Shown here one piece after another: positions 1 to 5,940 of a DNA stretch of 10,270 nucleotides (its first letter is position 1; every line of letters starts with the position of its first letter). Under the pieces are notes generated by a model. It was given only the letters and a program-made list of their open reading frames with translations. It did no database searches and was not told where the DNA came from. The DNA is taken from positions 1 through 10,270 of the forward strand of contig JAMCWV010000056.1 of NCBI GenBank assembly GCA_023481025.1, given 5' to 3'. Origin of the DNA: Gammaproteobacteria bacterium. GTDB lineage: Bacteria > Pseudomonadota > Gammaproteobacteria > Enterobacterales > Alteromonadaceae. The position numbers and the translations under genes are program-made.

Positions 1-57
1 CCCTTCAGTTAGCGGTGACCAACCTACTACGGCCTCGGCTGACTTCTGTTGCTCCAT
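1..57 (-). CDS. Group II intron reverse transcriptase/maturase, N-terminal fragment
   Basis: Nineteen codons from ATG at 57 read MEQQKSAEAVVGWSPLTEG and stay open to the left edge. The intron-encoded protein of this class is a reverse transcriptase with a maturase domain that helps splicing and retrohoming; neither domain is in view. The call rests on position: the frame begins inside the conserved CAGAAGTCAGCCGAGGCCGTAGTA ribozyme segment (split here as CAGAAGTCAG and CCGAGGCCGTAGTA), and class IIC maturase genes usually begin there and read through that RNA. GAGG lies upstream at the expected distance for a ribosome site. The start codon adjoins a 9-bp stem (54-46 with 99-91) that may limit translation while the RNA is folded. 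Whether the full protein is intact is unknown. Confidence 0.75.
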   Translation of the reverse strand, partial: MEQQKSAEAVVGWSPLTEG

Positions 58-416
58 CCTGACACCTCACAGTATCAGTAGCCTAAGGCAGAGCAACAGA
101 CCTCCCGGGGTAATGCGCGTGACCTTCACACTTATACCTGCCGCATCTACGTCCATAGTTCCCGTGTAAGTATTGGGCTTTGGCAGTAGTGGCTACCTCA
201 CCCACTATGGCCGCCTCGTATGCGGTTTCTGTTCGTCAGGCCAGTGGTTTGCTTTCCGCTTCCTTCAGATTTCACCTCGCGGCGAACACCCTTGCAGTTC
301 AGCTAGTGATTCCCCTTACCGGGCTCACAGAGGACTCTCACCTCCAAGTCATCCTGCCAGCACCACCTGTACAGGTACAGCGCCCGTCAAGGCGCTACGC
401 GCCGTGCCCGGCGCAC
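1..416 (-). mobile_element. Group IIC intron, 5' ribozyme portion (truncated by window edge)
   Basis: Read on the minus strand, the intron begins with GTGCGCC at 416 and continues off the left edge. Group II introns are self-splicing retroelements that spread by reverse transcription at DNA targets. Visible conserved pieces are the 5' GTGCGCC with a short GCGCC/GGCGC hairpin, GGTGAGAGTCC in domain I, the AATCTGAAGGAAGCGG core (minus strand, about 271-256) followed by GCAAACC, and TACCCCGGGAGGTCTG (112-97) followed later by CAGAAGTCAGCCGAGG. From memory these follow, in the same order, the crystallised Oceanobacillus iheyensis class IIC intron. CTGTTGCTC (99-91) pairs with GAGCAACAG (54-46), closing a stem next to the maturase start. 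The 5' exon is a terminator hairpin plus T-run, the usual class C target. Domains V and VI and the 3' end are outside the window, so activity cannot be judged. Confidence 0.9.
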
Positions 417-418
417 CA

Positions 419-440
419 CAAAAAGGCTCCCGCAGGAGCC
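419..440 (-). terminator. Rho-independent terminator of the small secreted protein gene; intron target
   Basis: On the minus strand GGCTCC-TGCG-GGAGCC (440-425) forms a perfect 6-bp GC-rich stem with a 4-nt loop, followed by five T (424-420). It lies about 23 nt after the stop of the gene ending at 463. The group IIC intron begins at 416, eight nt after the stem. Class C introns recognise such hairpins, so this is both terminator and insertion site. Confidence 0.88.
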
Positions 441-462
441 TTCTATATACCGACAACTGAGA

Positions 463-870
463 TTAACACTCACTCACATAGACGGTAACGGTCGCAATTT
501 GCTTACCGTCTTTGCCACGATAGGCATAAATCGCGTTGATGTTGTTTTCAACAAAACCGGCCATGTCTGGTGACGTACAAACCGCTTCTTTTAAGTTCGG
601 CTCAATTGCTTGCTTAAATAAGTCTGGGTCTAAGTCTTCAGCGTTATAGCCGATTAAGGTGTAGACATATAAAAACGCGCGGTTTAATGCCACGGTTTCG
701 TCCCAACGGGTGTCTTCGTCAACCATCATTGGCAATAATGGGTTCAATTCGTTGGCGCTTTCAATCAATGCTAAGTCGATGTCGCTTTCGTTTAAGGTCT
801 CGGCCTGCGTGTTAAAGCTGACTGTCAATAGCAACGCTGCCGCCATGGCGGCGAATTTTTGGATTTTCAT
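463..870 (-). CDS. Small secreted (periplasmic) protein of unknown function
   Basis: The product is 135 aa. Residues 1-23 form a classic Sec signal peptide: MKIQK, a hydrophobic AAMAAALLLTVSF core, then a probable TQA/ET cleavage. The mature part is acidic and about 112 aa. It contains LPMMVDEDTRWDE (46-58), an aromatic YVYTLIGY stretch (68-75), VCTSPDM (97-103) and a C-terminal YAYRGKDGKQIATVTVYVSEC. Its only two cysteines, C98 and C135 (the last residue), could form a disulfide in the periplasm. I recall unnamed small secreted proteins in proteobacteria with a similar PMMVDxxTRxD plus CTxPDM pattern, but know no function. AAGGAC six nt before the ATG serves as ribosome site. The gene is monocistronic, divergent from the EamA transporter, and ends at a terminator now followed by an intron. 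No link to the flagellar genes is visible. Confidence 0.85.
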   Translation of the reverse strand: MKIQKFAAMAAALLLTVSFNTQAETLNESDIDLALIESANELNPLLPMMVDEDTRWDETVALNRAFLYVYTLIGYNAEDLDPDLFKQAIEPNLKEAVCTSPDMAGFVENNINAIYAYRGKDGKQIATVTVYVSEC

Positions 871-893
871 AAGTGTCCTTGTACTTTTATTAT

Positions 894-909
894 GCTTGCA
901 TTCGCAAGC
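894..909. repeat. Perfect 16-nt inverted repeat in the divergent intergenic region
   Basis: GCTTGC-ATTC-GCAAGC forms a 6-bp perfect stem with a 4-nt loop, 24 nt upstream of the minus-strand secreted protein ATG. It lies in the probable leader or promoter of that gene. No T-run follows in either direction, so it is not a terminator. It could be an operator or an mRNA 5' hairpin; I cannot assign a binding protein. Confidence 0.4.
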
Positions 910-933
910 TTATACGAAGTCATGTATGTGCAC

Positions 934-961
934 TAGCATTCAATGCATATCTCGATATAAT
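934..961 (+). promoter_or_regulatory. Candidate sigma-70 promoter of the EamA transporter
   Basis: TATAAT at 956-961 is a perfect -10 box, 30 nt before the ATG at 992. The best-placed -35 is only TAGCAT (934-939, spacer 16), which is weak, so an activator or another site may be used. A start near 968 would leave a leader of about 24 nt with AAGG at 981-984. Confidence 0.42.
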
Positions 962-991
962 TCATCAAACTTTTCTGTATAAGGCGCCGAA

Positions 992-1906
992 ATGAAAGCT
1001 GCTGCGCAGTCCCATGCACAACACGAACGGTTCGGCCGCGGCATTCTATTTATGGTGCTCGCGGTGTTTTGCTTTGCCTTGATGGACGTGGCCATGAAAG
1101 AGCTAGCCAGTCGCATGAGTGCCATGCAGGTGTCTTTCTTCCGTGGTGCAACGTCCCTGCCCTTTGTGTTGTTGTGGCTGATTATGACCAACCGCCTGCC
1201 ACGGATTAAACCGAATAAATGGCATTTGCACCTAGTTCGTGGTGTTGTCAGCATTGCCTTTCTAACCTTGACCGTCATCACGTTACGCGAGCTGCCACTT
1301 GCTAATGCCTACGCAATTTTCTTCGTCGCGCCACTGTTAATTACCTTATTATCAGTACCGTTACTTAAAGAAAAGGTCGGGGTTCACCGCTACAGTGCCG
1401 TTGCGGTCGGCTTTATTGGCGTCGTGATCATGCTGAATCCGAATGCCATGGGCTTTTTTTCCTATGGTGTCGTTACCGGATTACTCGCCACCCTTGGCTA
1501 TGCCTTAATCATGGTGATGGTGCGTTACATGCACCGCAGCGAAACATCCGAATCATTGATGTTTTTCTTCGTTCTAAGTTTAAGTGTCGGCTGCGGGGCA
1601 ATTGCGTTGTTTGACTGGCGACCCGTCTTACTGACCGACATGCCATGGTTATTTGGGCTCGGGGTGTCCGGCGCTATCGCTCAGTATTTATTAACCGAAG
1701 CCTATCGCATGGCACCGCCTTCCCTGCTCTCTTCCTTTGAATACACCGCCATGATCTGGGCGCTCGCGTTAGGCTATCTGCTTTGGGGTGACTGGCCCGG
1801 TGCTTATGTTCTCATTGGTGCTGGCGTGGTCATTGCCAGTGGCATTTATATTAGCCACCGAGAAGCGATCAAAAACAGTAGCATTCGTAAAACTGAGCTT
1901 CCCTGA
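992..1906 (+). CDS. EamA/DMT-superfamily inner-membrane transporter
   Basis: This 304-aa protein has the size and pattern of a drug/metabolite transporter: about ten hydrophobic helices arranged as two EamA repeats (roughly residues 13-145 and 155-290), with few charged residues inside the membrane. The repeat signature LPLANAYAIFFVAPLLITLL, then LLKEKVGVHRY and VGFIGVVIML near the end of repeat one, is typical of RhaT/EamA-like carriers. The second repeat ends LLWGDWPG and GAGVVIASGIYI. Family members export or import amino acids, nucleosides, cofactors or other metabolites; the substrate here cannot be read from sequence. The ATG at 992 is preceded by AAGG at 981-984. No clear terminator follows. 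The neighbour downstream is flaG with its own promoters, so the gene is probably transcribed alone and functionally unrelated to motility. Confidence 0.88.
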   Translation: MKAAAQSHAQHERFGRGILFMVLAVFCFALMDVAMKELASRMSAMQVSFFRGATSLPFVLLWLIMTNRLPRIKPNKWHLHLVRGVVSIAFLTLTVITLRELPLANAYAIFFVAPLLITLLSVPLLKEKVGVHRYSAVAVGFIGVVIMLNPNAMGFFSYGVVTGLLATLGYALIMVMVRYMHRSETSESLMFFFVLSLSVGCGAIALFDWRPVLLTDMPWLFGLGVSGAIAQYLLTEAYRMAPPSLLSSFEYTAMIWALALGYLLWGDWPGAYVLIGAGVVIASGIYISHREAIKNSSIRKTELP

Positions 1907-1953
1907 TCGTTGCCAAGCCGTTTCCTCGACGCTACCTAGTCGTTGCTTAATCG

Positions 1954-1983
1954 TTGCTTTTTCGCTCAAAAATCTTGTATAAA
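1954..1983 (+). promoter_or_regulatory. Possible sigma-70 promoter upstream of flaG
   Basis: TTGCTT (1954-1959) and TATAAA (1978-1983) are spaced by 18 nt, and a further perfect TATAAT occurs at 1990-1995 without a good -35. Either could give a longer, sigma-28-independent flaG transcript. The A+T-rich setting makes chance matches likely. Confidence 0.28.
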
Positions 1984-2028
1984 ATGTACTATAATACAGC
2001 ACGTTATGAATTTAACTCGCCGCTAATA

Positions 2029-2055
2029 TAAAGTTTTTTGCGTGGCCACCGATAA
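2029..2055 (+). promoter_or_regulatory. Sigma-28 (FliA) promoter of flaG
   Basis: TAAAGTTT (2029-2036), an 11-nt spacer and ACCGATAA (2048-2055) match the enteric FliA consensus TAAAGTTT-N11-GCCGATAA at 15 of 16 positions with exact spacing. Transcription would begin near 2062, leaving a leader of about 80 nt before flaG. This makes flaG a late (class III) flagellar gene, expressed after the hook is finished and FlgM is exported. Confidence 0.88.
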
Positions 2056-2141
2056 AAAGATTATCAGAAATGTTGTGGCCGATTGCCGTGCGGTAAAACG
2101 GCGAGTTGTGAGTACGGCAACATAATAAAGGAAGACTCACT

Positions 2142-2489
2142 ATGACTACCCCAATTAGCGAACTCTCCGGCAACTGGGCTGCTTCATTTGCAGCGTCAGA
2201 AAAACAGCGTTCCGACAAAGTCATGCAGCACTTACCCGCAGCCAAAGGCAATGACACCGCCGCGCAAAAATTAAACACCGAACAGTTATTGCCACCCTTG
2301 CAGCAAATTAATGAAGTGTTGAGCCCATATGGTGTGCAATTCCAAGTGTCGGACGCTGAGCCGGTTGTTGTCCAGATCATCGACACCAAATCAGGTGATG
2401 TGATTCGTCAAATTCCATCTGAAGAAGTGCTGCGTGCGGCAGAGCAACTTGCGCAATTACGTGGTGTGTTGATTAACGGCGAAGCGTGA
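2142..2489 (+). CDS. flaG: FlaG family flagellar protein
   Basis: The 115-aa product has a variable, polar N-terminal half (1-45) and the FlaG domain at about 46-113. Recognisable elements are LLPPLQQINEVLSPYGVQFQ (46-65), a VVVQIID strand, and the hallmark SGDVIRQIPSEEVLRAAEQL. FlaG proteins are small flagellin-cluster proteins that influence filament length in several gammaproteobacteria; the exact mechanism is unsettled. No signal peptide or membrane segment is visible. AAAGGAAGA at 2127-2135 is a strong ribosome site 6 nt before ATG 2142. In polarly flagellated relatives flaG usually lies between flagellin and fliD; here it stands alone beside fliE, behind its own sigma-28 promoter. It ends at the shared terminator at 2567-2592. 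Confidence 0.9.
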   Translation: MTTPISELSGNWAASFAASEKQRSDKVMQHLPAAKGNDTAAQKLNTEQLLPPLQQINEVLSPYGVQFQVSDAEPVVVQIIDTKSGDVIRQIPSEEVLRAAEQLAQLRGVLINGEA

Positions 2490-2566
2490 GGGCTCGGACT
2501 CTGTAGACTTTCAGAAAGCAGCTATTGGGCGTCTCAAGCAGGCACCTGCTGCTATTCGTTGTTACT

Positions 2567-2592
2567 AAAAAGGGAGGCTAGCCTCCCTTTTT
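2567..2592. terminator. Bidirectional terminator between convergent flaG and fliE
   Basis: A perfect 26-nt palindrome: five A (2567-2571), GGGAGGC, a central TA, GCCTCCC, five T (2588-2592). It reads as a 7-bp GC-rich stem plus T-run on both strands. It lies 78 nt past the flaG stop and 27 nt past the fliE stop, so one element ends both convergent transcripts. The 2-nt centre implies the innermost pair opens to form the loop. Confidence 0.9.
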
Positions 2593-2618
2593 GTGATTCA
2601 GTGCAACCTGTTGCCAGC

Positions 2619-2954
2619 TTACACGTTCATGTTCATCACTTCTTTATAGGCATTCACGAGGCGATTGCGCACCTGCACACCCATTTCGAATGCGAGCGAC
2701 GCTTTTTGTGAGTCCACCATGACGTCATTGAGCGACACACTTGGGTCGCCAAGTTGAAAAGCTTGGGTTTTTGCTGCTGAAGCTTGTTGCAGCTCGTTAA
2801 TACGATTAATTGATGCTTTCAATTCGGTGGCAAAACTCCCTTCCGGCTTTTGCACCTGTGCAGCTGCACCCGCCACATTCGGTTTCTGGCCGGTTGCTTG
2901 GGTTTGTAATGTTTGCATTTGTTGTAACGCAGCTTGAATTCCCGAGACACTCAT
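2619..2954 (-). CDS. fliE: Flagellar hook-basal body protein FliE
   Basis: The 111-aa product joins the MS ring to the proximal rod and is needed early for export of rod proteins. The C-terminal half is nearly diagnostic: FQLGDPSVSLNDVMVDSQKA, then an amphipathic LAFEMGVQVRNRLVNAYKEVMNMNV terminus (split: LAFEMGVQVRNRL, VNAYKEVMNMNV), very like E. coli FliE. The N-terminal part is Gln/Ala-rich and variable. Length is close to the usual 104-110 aa. GAGGGG lies 8-13 nt before the ATG at 2954. The gene is divergent from fliF, the enteric arrangement rather than the Vibrio/Pseudomonas one, where fliE is in the fliF operon. It shares the FlhDC-like control region with fliF and ends at a bidirectional terminator. 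Confidence 0.95.
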   Translation of the reverse strand: MSVSGIQAALQQMQTLQTQATGQKPNVAGAAAQVQKPEGSFATELKASINRINELQQASAAKTQAFQLGDPSVSLNDVMVDSQKASLAFEMGVQVRNRLVNAYKEVMNMNV

Positions 2955-3002
2955 TCTGCTTCCCCTCTAGTCAGACGACGCACTTCTATTTATGCAGCAT
3001 AG

Positions 3003-3030
3003 ACTATCAGCTCGTCAGCAAAGCAAAGGG
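3003..3030 (-). promoter_or_regulatory. Candidate class II promoter of fliE
   Basis: On the minus strand GATAGT (3008-3003) is a plausible -10, with a degenerate -35 CCCTTT (3030-3025) 16 nt upstream that overlaps the outer end of the FlhDC-like box. This mirrors the geometry on the fliF side. Transcription near 2996 would give a leader of about 42 nt. Confidence 0.5.
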
Positions 3031-3066
3031 TTTAAATAACGTAAAAAAGTAGCCTTATTTAACGTT
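3026..3066. promoter_or_regulatory. FlhD4C2-type operator between fliE and fliF
   Basis: Two half-sites in inverted orientation: AAGGG-TTT-AAATAACG (3026-3041) and CCTTATTT-AACGTT (3053-3066), separated by 11 nt. The published enteric FlhDC consensus is AAYGS-N2-3-AAATARCG, 10-12 nt, and its inverse. Box 1 differs at one position; box 2 has one change in the core (CC for CG) and an off-consensus outer arm. The shared core is TTAAATAA followed by CG or GG. Its position, with both outer ends abutting weak -35 elements, is what a class II activator site for a divergent pair should look like. Confidence 0.68.
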
Positions 3067-3092
3067 TTGATTTGCACGTCACTCAGGATAAT
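3065..3092 (+). promoter_or_regulatory. Candidate class II promoter of the fliFGHIJK operon
   Basis: TTTTGA (3065-3070), a 16-nt spacer and GATAAT (3087-3092) form a promoter whose weak -35 overlaps the end of the FlhDC-like box by two bases, as expected for an activator-dependent sigma-70 promoter. Initiation near 3099 lies downstream of the alternative TTG start at 3072, which supports translation from ATG 3162. Confidence 0.58.
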
Positions 3093-3161
3093 GGCAATCA
3101 CGAAAAAAGCCTCTGGCGAGGTTGTAGTAGTCACCCGAATCAACAAAATTGCGACGGTTTC

Positions 3162-4928
3162 ATGGATACAACGGTAAATCAACAGGCTCAACCCACTGCC
3201 GCGAACAGCGCCAATCCCGCTCTTGATAAAGCGATGGCAATGTTGCGTGGCCCTTCAATGCTGCCGCTACTGATTGGTGGCGCAGCATTTATTGCCGTGG
3301 TTTTTGCCTTAATTATGTGGGCAACAACCCCTGAATATCGGGTGTTGTACTCGAATTTATCGGAAGCCGACGGCGGTCGCATTGTGAGCGAATTAGAAAG
3401 CCAACGGATTCCATATCAGCTCACTGCCGGTGGCAGCACCATTATGATTCCCGGCAATCAGGTGCATCGCGTGCGTTTGGGCATGGCCGAGCAAGGTTTG
3501 CCGGCTGGCGGCAACGTTGGCTTCAGTTTGATGGACAACCAAGCGTTTGGAATTAGCCAGTTTGCTGAGCAGGTCAATTTCCAGCGTGCCCTTGAAGGCG
3601 AACTTGCGAGTTCGATGGAATCACTTGGCCCTGTGCATCGCGCTCGCGTGCACTTAGCTATGGCTAAGCCTTCCGTGTTTGTGCGTGAACGTGAACCTGC
3701 GAAAGCGTCTGTAGTGTTAAGCTTGCATGCAGGCCGAACTCTCGGTGACGGCCAAGTGATGGCGATTATCCACATGGTGGCAAGCTCGGTTCCGGAACTC
3801 ACTGCCGACCATGTCACAGTCGTTGACCAACACGGTAACTTACTCTCAAAGAATGGCCAAAAGTCTGATTTAACTGGCACTGAACTCACATACACCCAAG
3901 AAGTTGAGCGTGCCTACCAACGTCGAATCGAAGACATCTTGGCGCCGATTCTTGGTCGTGACAATGTGCGCGCACAAGTTGTGGCTCAAATCGACTTCTC
4001 CCGCGTTGAAGAAACGTCTGAGCGTTATACGCCGAATCAAAATCCTGAAAACGCTGCCGTGCGCAGTATTCAAAGTAATCTGTCCTACCAGCGTAACGGT
4101 GAAAACACCGGTGGCGTGCCAGGTGCGTTAAGCAACACACCGCCGGGCGTTGTCACCGCACCGATTGAACTACAAGCCGGTGCCGAAGCGAATGGCGAGG
4201 CGCCAGCACAACCTAGCAATGTGCGCCAAGACAACATCATTAACTATGAAGTCGACCGCAGCATTGCCCACATTCAACACCAACGTGGACGCCTCGAGCG
4301 CCTTTCTGCTGCGGTTGTGGTGAACTATCGCAACGGCTTCAACGAAGAGGGTGAAGCGATTCAAATTCCTTTATCCGCGGAAGAGATAAGTCAGGTTGAT
4401 CGCCTTGTGCGTCAGGCCATGGGCTATAGCGACGGCCGTGGCGACCAGCTCGAGATCGTCAATAGCGCCTTCGTTGAACAAAGCTCACCACTGTTTGTGC
4501 AACGTGAGTGGTGGCAAGAACCAGAGATGCAAGCACTGCTGATGCAAGTGGGTCGTTATGTGCTAGCTGGTCTAGGTATCCTATTATTCTACTTATTGAT
4601 TCTTCGTCCAATGCTGAGAAAACGCTTTGGTTCTGCAACCGCGAAGAAAGGCGACGACACATCTGAAGACGCGGATAGCGATGAAAGCGACGCATTGATG
4701 GCGAAACGCGGCAAGCTGCGCGCCATTGTCGGTGATGACGACGACAGTGACGAAACTGAGAAAGACGAAGACATCGAAGAGATGACCTTCAATTGGCCGA
4801 AGAAGAAAGATACTTCGGCCTATGAAGCTGCCCTGAAGAAAACCCAAGAGGTCGCACGTCAGAAACCACGGCAGGTCGCTCGTATTGTACAGAACTGGTT
4901 AGCGGAGGACGAACATGTCCGAGATTGA
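3162..4928 (+). CDS. fliF: Flagellar MS-ring protein FliF
   Basis: FliF forms the membrane-embedded MS ring, the base of the flagellum and housing of the export gate. From ATG 3162 it has 588 aa (E. coli 552). Features in order: a first transmembrane helix (about 33-53), EYRVLYSNLSEADGGRIVSE, the ring-building segment with GMAEQGLPAGGNVGFSLMDN (QAFGISQFAEQVNFQRALEG follows) and ARVHLAMAKPSVFVREREPAKASV, GGVPGALSNTPPG in the periplasmic linker, a second transmembrane helix (about 464-482), then a cytoplasmic tail ending ARQKPRQVARIVQNWLAEDE, the FliG-binding helix region. The tail carries a conspicuously acidic stretch (DDTSEDADSDESD, GDDDDSDETEKDEDIEE). I prefer ATG 3162 over the in-frame TTG 3072 because the latter is upstream of the likely transcription start and family similarity begins after 3162, although no strong ribosome site is visible. 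It overlaps fliG by 14 nt. Confidence 0.94.
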   Translation: MDTTVNQQAQPTAANSANPALDKAMAMLRGPSMLPLLIGGAAFIAVVFALIMWATTPEYRVLYSNLSEADGGRIVSELESQRIPYQLTAGGSTIMIPGNQVHRVRLGMAEQGLPAGGNVGFSLMDNQAFGISQFAEQVNFQRALEGELASSMESLGPVHRARVHLAMAKPSVFVREREPAKASVVLSLHAGRTLGDGQVMAIIHMVASSVPELTADHVTVVDQHGNLLSKNGQKSDLTGTELTYTQEVERAYQRRIEDILAPILGRDNVRAQVVAQIDFSRVEETSERYTPNQNPENAAVRSIQSNLSYQRNGENTGGVPGALSNTPPGVVTAPIELQAGAEANGEAPAQPSNVRQDNIINYEVDRSIAHIQHQRGRLERLSAAVVVNYRNGFNEEGEAIQIPLSAEEISQVDRLVRQAMGYSDGRGDQLEIVNSAFVEQSSPLFVQREWWQEPEMQALLMQVGRYVLAGLGILLFYLLILRPMLRKRFGSATAKKGDDTSEDADSDESDALMAKRGKLRAIVGDDDDSDETEKDEDIEEMTFNWPKKKDTSAYEAALKKTQEVARQKPRQVARIVQNWLAEDEHVRD

Positions 4929-5940
4929 TGTCGCAGCGCAAGAAAAATTTGGCAATATGACTGGCTTGCGTAAAAGCTCGATTCTACTGTTGTCGCTCGA
5001 CGAAGACACAGCTGTCGACGTGTTTAAGCACTTTACGCCACAACAGATTCAGAAAATCAGTAAAGAGATGACGCGGTTACAAAACGTATCTCGCGACGAG
5101 ATCAAATGGGTTCTCGAACAGTTCCATGCGGACTTTGAAGAGATGCCACCAGTCGACGAATACGACGGTTACATTCGCTCAGTCTTAACCAAAGCTCTCG
5201 GCAGCGAACGGGCTTCGTCACTGATTGAAGACGTGCTCGACCAGAAAGCCGGTAATTATGGTATTGATGCCCTGAACTTGATGGACACGCCAGAAGTTGC
5301 TGAGCTCATTCGTGACGAGCATCCGCAGATCATCGCGACGATCTTAATCCACCTCGACCGCAATCAGGCCGCTGGCGTTTTGGAAATGTTTGACGAGCGT
5401 CTGCGCAACGATGTGATTCTGCGAATTGCCACCTTTACCGGTGTTCAGCCTGCAGCGCTACAAGAGCTAACTGAAGTGTTGGGCGGCATGCTCGACGGTC
5501 AGAACCTCAAGCGCAGCAAAATGGGCGGCGTGAGAACGGCGGCAGAAATCCTCAACTTAATGAACGGCAGCCAGGAAGACACGGCGCTCGAGAATATTCG
5601 TGCGTACAACGAAGAGTTGGCGAGCAAGATTGTCGACGAGATGTTCCTCTTCGAGAACCTTATCGAACTCGACGACCGCAGTGTGCAGGTGCTTCTCAAA
5701 CAAATCGACACCAATTCGTTGGTTATCGCTCTCAAAGGTGCCGACAGCGAGTTGGTCGACAAATTCCTACGCAACATGTCGCAGCGCGCTGCACAGCTGG
5801 TTCGCGAAGAAATGGAAACCCGTGGTCCAGTGCGCTTGTCGCAAGTGGAAACCGAACAGAAGGCGATTCTTGCAATTACCCGCCGCTTAGCCGACTCGGG
5901 CGAGATTATGCTGAGCAGTGGAGACGACACCTATGTTTAA
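4915..5940 (+). CDS. fliG: Flagellar motor switch/rotor protein FliG
   Basis: FliG sits on the cytoplasmic face of the MS ring, binds FliF through its N-terminal domain, and makes torque through its C-terminal domain against the MotAB stator. The product is 341 aa (E. coli 331). Visible are the N-terminal GLRKSSILLLSLDEDTAVDV, the middle-domain EHPQ motif (135-138), a Gly-Gly segment (SKMGGVRTAAEILN), MFLFENLIELDDRS, and the torque region SLVIALKGADSELVDKFLRN then REEMETRGPVRLSQVE. Compared with E. coli, the acidic DD pair of the torque helix is EE, so charge is kept. The C-terminal GDDTYV matches the enteric type rather than the GGEEF-like ending of Vibrio or Pseudomonas. GGAGG at 4904-4908 lies 6 nt before ATG 4915, inside the end of fliF, so translation is probably coupled. 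Confidence 0.96.
   Translation: MSEIDVAAQEKFGNMTGLRKSSILLLSLDEDTAVDVFKHFTPQQIQKISKEMTRLQNVSRDEIKWVLEQFHADFEEMPPVDEYDGYIRSVLTKALGSERASSLIEDVLDQKAGNYGIDALNLMDTPEVAELIRDEHPQIIATILIHLDRNQAAGVLEMFDERLRNDVILRIATFTGVQPAALQELTEVLGGMLDGQNLKRSKMGGVRTAAEILNLMNGSQEDTALENIRAYNEELASKIVDEMFLFENLIELDDRSVQVLLKQIDTNSLVIALKGADSELVDKFLRNMSQRAAQLVREEMETRGPVRLSQVETEQKAILAITRRLADSGEIMLSSGDDTYV

Noticed and set aside
173..488. Two overlapping plus-strand open frames of about 100 codons at the left end
   Set aside because: They run antisense to the conserved group II intron ribozyme, have no ribosome site, and their sequence is explained by structured RNA on the other strand.
978..983. TATAAG just before the EamA transporter as a -10 box
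   Set aside because: It overlaps the ribosome site and would start transcription at the ATG; the perfect TATAAT at 956-961 is better placed.
1907..1957. Three copies of TCGTTGC (1907-1913, 1940-1946, 1951-1957) after the transporter gene
   Set aside because: Spacing is irregular (33 and 11 nt), copies are short, and no known binding site fits; not strong enough for an operator or iteron call.
2005..2025. Tiny frame MNLTRR upstream of flaG as a leader peptide
   Set aside because: It has no ribosome site, precedes the sigma-28 promoter, and shows no attenuator structure.
2537..2550. AGCAGG-CA-CCTGCT inverted repeat after flaG as a terminator
   Set aside because: The loop is only 2 nt and no T-run follows; the palindrome at 2567-2592 is clearly the terminator.
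3458..4847. Several minus-strand open frames inside fliF
   Set aside because: They are antisense shadows of a gene with strong family identity, without ribosome sites or recognisable products.
5499..5930. 143-codon minus-strand frame inside fliG
   Set aside because: It is Ser/Arg/Leu-rich as expected from reverse reading of conserved fliG codons, with no independent support.
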